From assembly GCF_014202645.1 (NCBI RefSeq), contig NZ_JACHHG010000008.1:1-64000 (forward strand): a stretch of 64,000 nucleotides of DNA, in the 5' to 3' direction. A program made the position numbers and the translations under genes. The DNA comes from Deinobacterium chartae (GTDB lineage: Bacteria; Deinococcota; Deinococci; Deinococcales; Deinococcaceae). This document shows, one piece after another, positions 63,621 through 64,000 of the stretch. The notes under the pieces were generated by a model. That model saw nothing but the letters and a program-made list of their open reading frames with translations. It was not told where the DNA came from and ran no database searches. How positions within the stretch are numbered: position 1 is the first letter of the stretch; each line of letters starts with the position of its first letter.

Positions 63621-64000
63621 TCAGCCCGAGCAGCCCAGGGCCGCGCGCAGGCGCAGGGCCAGCACCTGAAAAACCAGCGCCGGGCTGACGTACTGCTCCA
63701 GAGCGCTCCAGGCTTCCTGCAGCGCCGCGTCGGCTGCCAGGCGCACCTGCGGCGCTGCGTCGCGCAGCGTCCAGGCCAGCGCCTCCGGATGCCACTGCGG
63801 GTCAAAACGCTTCTCGAGGCCCTCGGCGGCGTCTAAGGCCTCGAGCATCGACCCCCGCACAGCCTCCAGGAACGTGCGCGCTCCCCCGAGCGCTTCGCGC
63901 ACCGCCTCGCGCTCGAACAGCACGCCCGGACGGCCCTGCGCGAAGGCCAGCAACTCCGGGTCCGCCCGTCCCTCGAGGCGCAGCAGCGCCGCCTCGAGTT
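63621..64000 (-). CDS. Probable DNA polymerase III delta prime subunit (partial)
   Basis: This is the C-terminal 125 residues of a protein that begins outside the right edge. The visible stretch (AALLRLEGRADPELLAFAQG, RPGVLFEREAVREAL, then the helical WSALEQYVSPALVFQVLALRLRAALG) resembles the helical C-terminal third of clamp-loader delta prime (HolB), with the G-x-P-G turn followed by helices. The AAA+ part that would confirm it is missing from the window, so the call is tentative. Confidence 0.45.
   Translation of the reverse strand, partial: LEAALLRLEGRADPELLAFAQGRPGVLFEREAVREALGGARTFLEAVRGSMLEALDAAEGLEKRFDPQWHPEALAWTLRDAAPQVRLAADAALQEAWSALEQYVSPALVFQVLALRLRAALGCSG

Overview
The window is high-GC, gene-dense bacterial chromosome. 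It most resembles the Deinococcota (Deinococcus or a close relative). The evidence is a Thermus/Deinococcus-like block rplU-rpmA-obgE-nadD-yqeK-LCP-rsfS, an Obg with a C-terminal extension, many GTG and TTG starts, and a striking set of leaderless promoters. At least 13 genes carry a TANNNT -10 box only 5 to 7 bp (usually 6) before the start codon and have no ribosome binding site. No rRNA, tRNA, insertion sequence, prophage or CRISPR array was seen, so this reads as core and metabolic chromosome.

Left third (1-24.6 kb). It holds a UbiD-family decarboxylase, a RimJ/RimL-type acetyltransferase, an HNH endonuclease, marC, argR, coaBC and rpoZ. A GntR/ABC transporter operon follows, divergent from corA. 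The corA leader is about 340 nt, structured, and carries two SD-equipped short ORFs. Next come a ferredoxin/CDGSH protein with a GNAT protein, a MarR-dioxygenase pair with a 30-bp palindromic operator, an HtrA protease, a two-component system, crcB-xseA-xseB, and a four-gene same-strand block: MoxR ATPase, VWA/metallopeptidase-like protein, Hen1 and Pnkp. The last two form an RNA end-healing and sealing system.

Middle (24.6-48 kb). It contains the ribosomal-protein/Obg/NadD/LCP/RsfS block, a lipoprotein with a molybdopterin-oxidoreductase-like fold coupled to an orphan histidine kinase, and a molybdopterin oxidoreductase divergent from a thiolase. Then come a clostripain-like secreted protease, an MFS transporter, a minus-strand operon (MetX-like acyltransferase, alpha/beta hydrolase, scoA, scoB), and a divergent plus-strand operon (19-aa leader peptide, alpha/beta hydrolase, substrate-binding protein, LivH, LivM, LivG, LivF). 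The thiolase, CoA-transferase and a 3-hydroxybutyrate dehydrogenase further right together suggest acetoacetate/3-hydroxybutyrate metabolism.

Right (48-64 kb). It has two large secreted proteins of unknown function, a D-aminopeptidase (M55), a large MalT/BTAD-type regulator, the 3-hydroxybutyrate dehydrogenase, a frameshifted HExxH pseudogene, an ankyrin protein, truA, a GNAT protein, a RelA/SpoT-domain synthetase, birA-bioY with a BirA operator over the birA start, a small membrane protein coupled to trpF, a nuclease lipoprotein, and a partial gene at the right edge that resembles DNA polymerase III delta prime. Between bioY and trpF lies a cluster of at least six DnaA boxes, four of them inside a perfect 23-bp inverted repeat.
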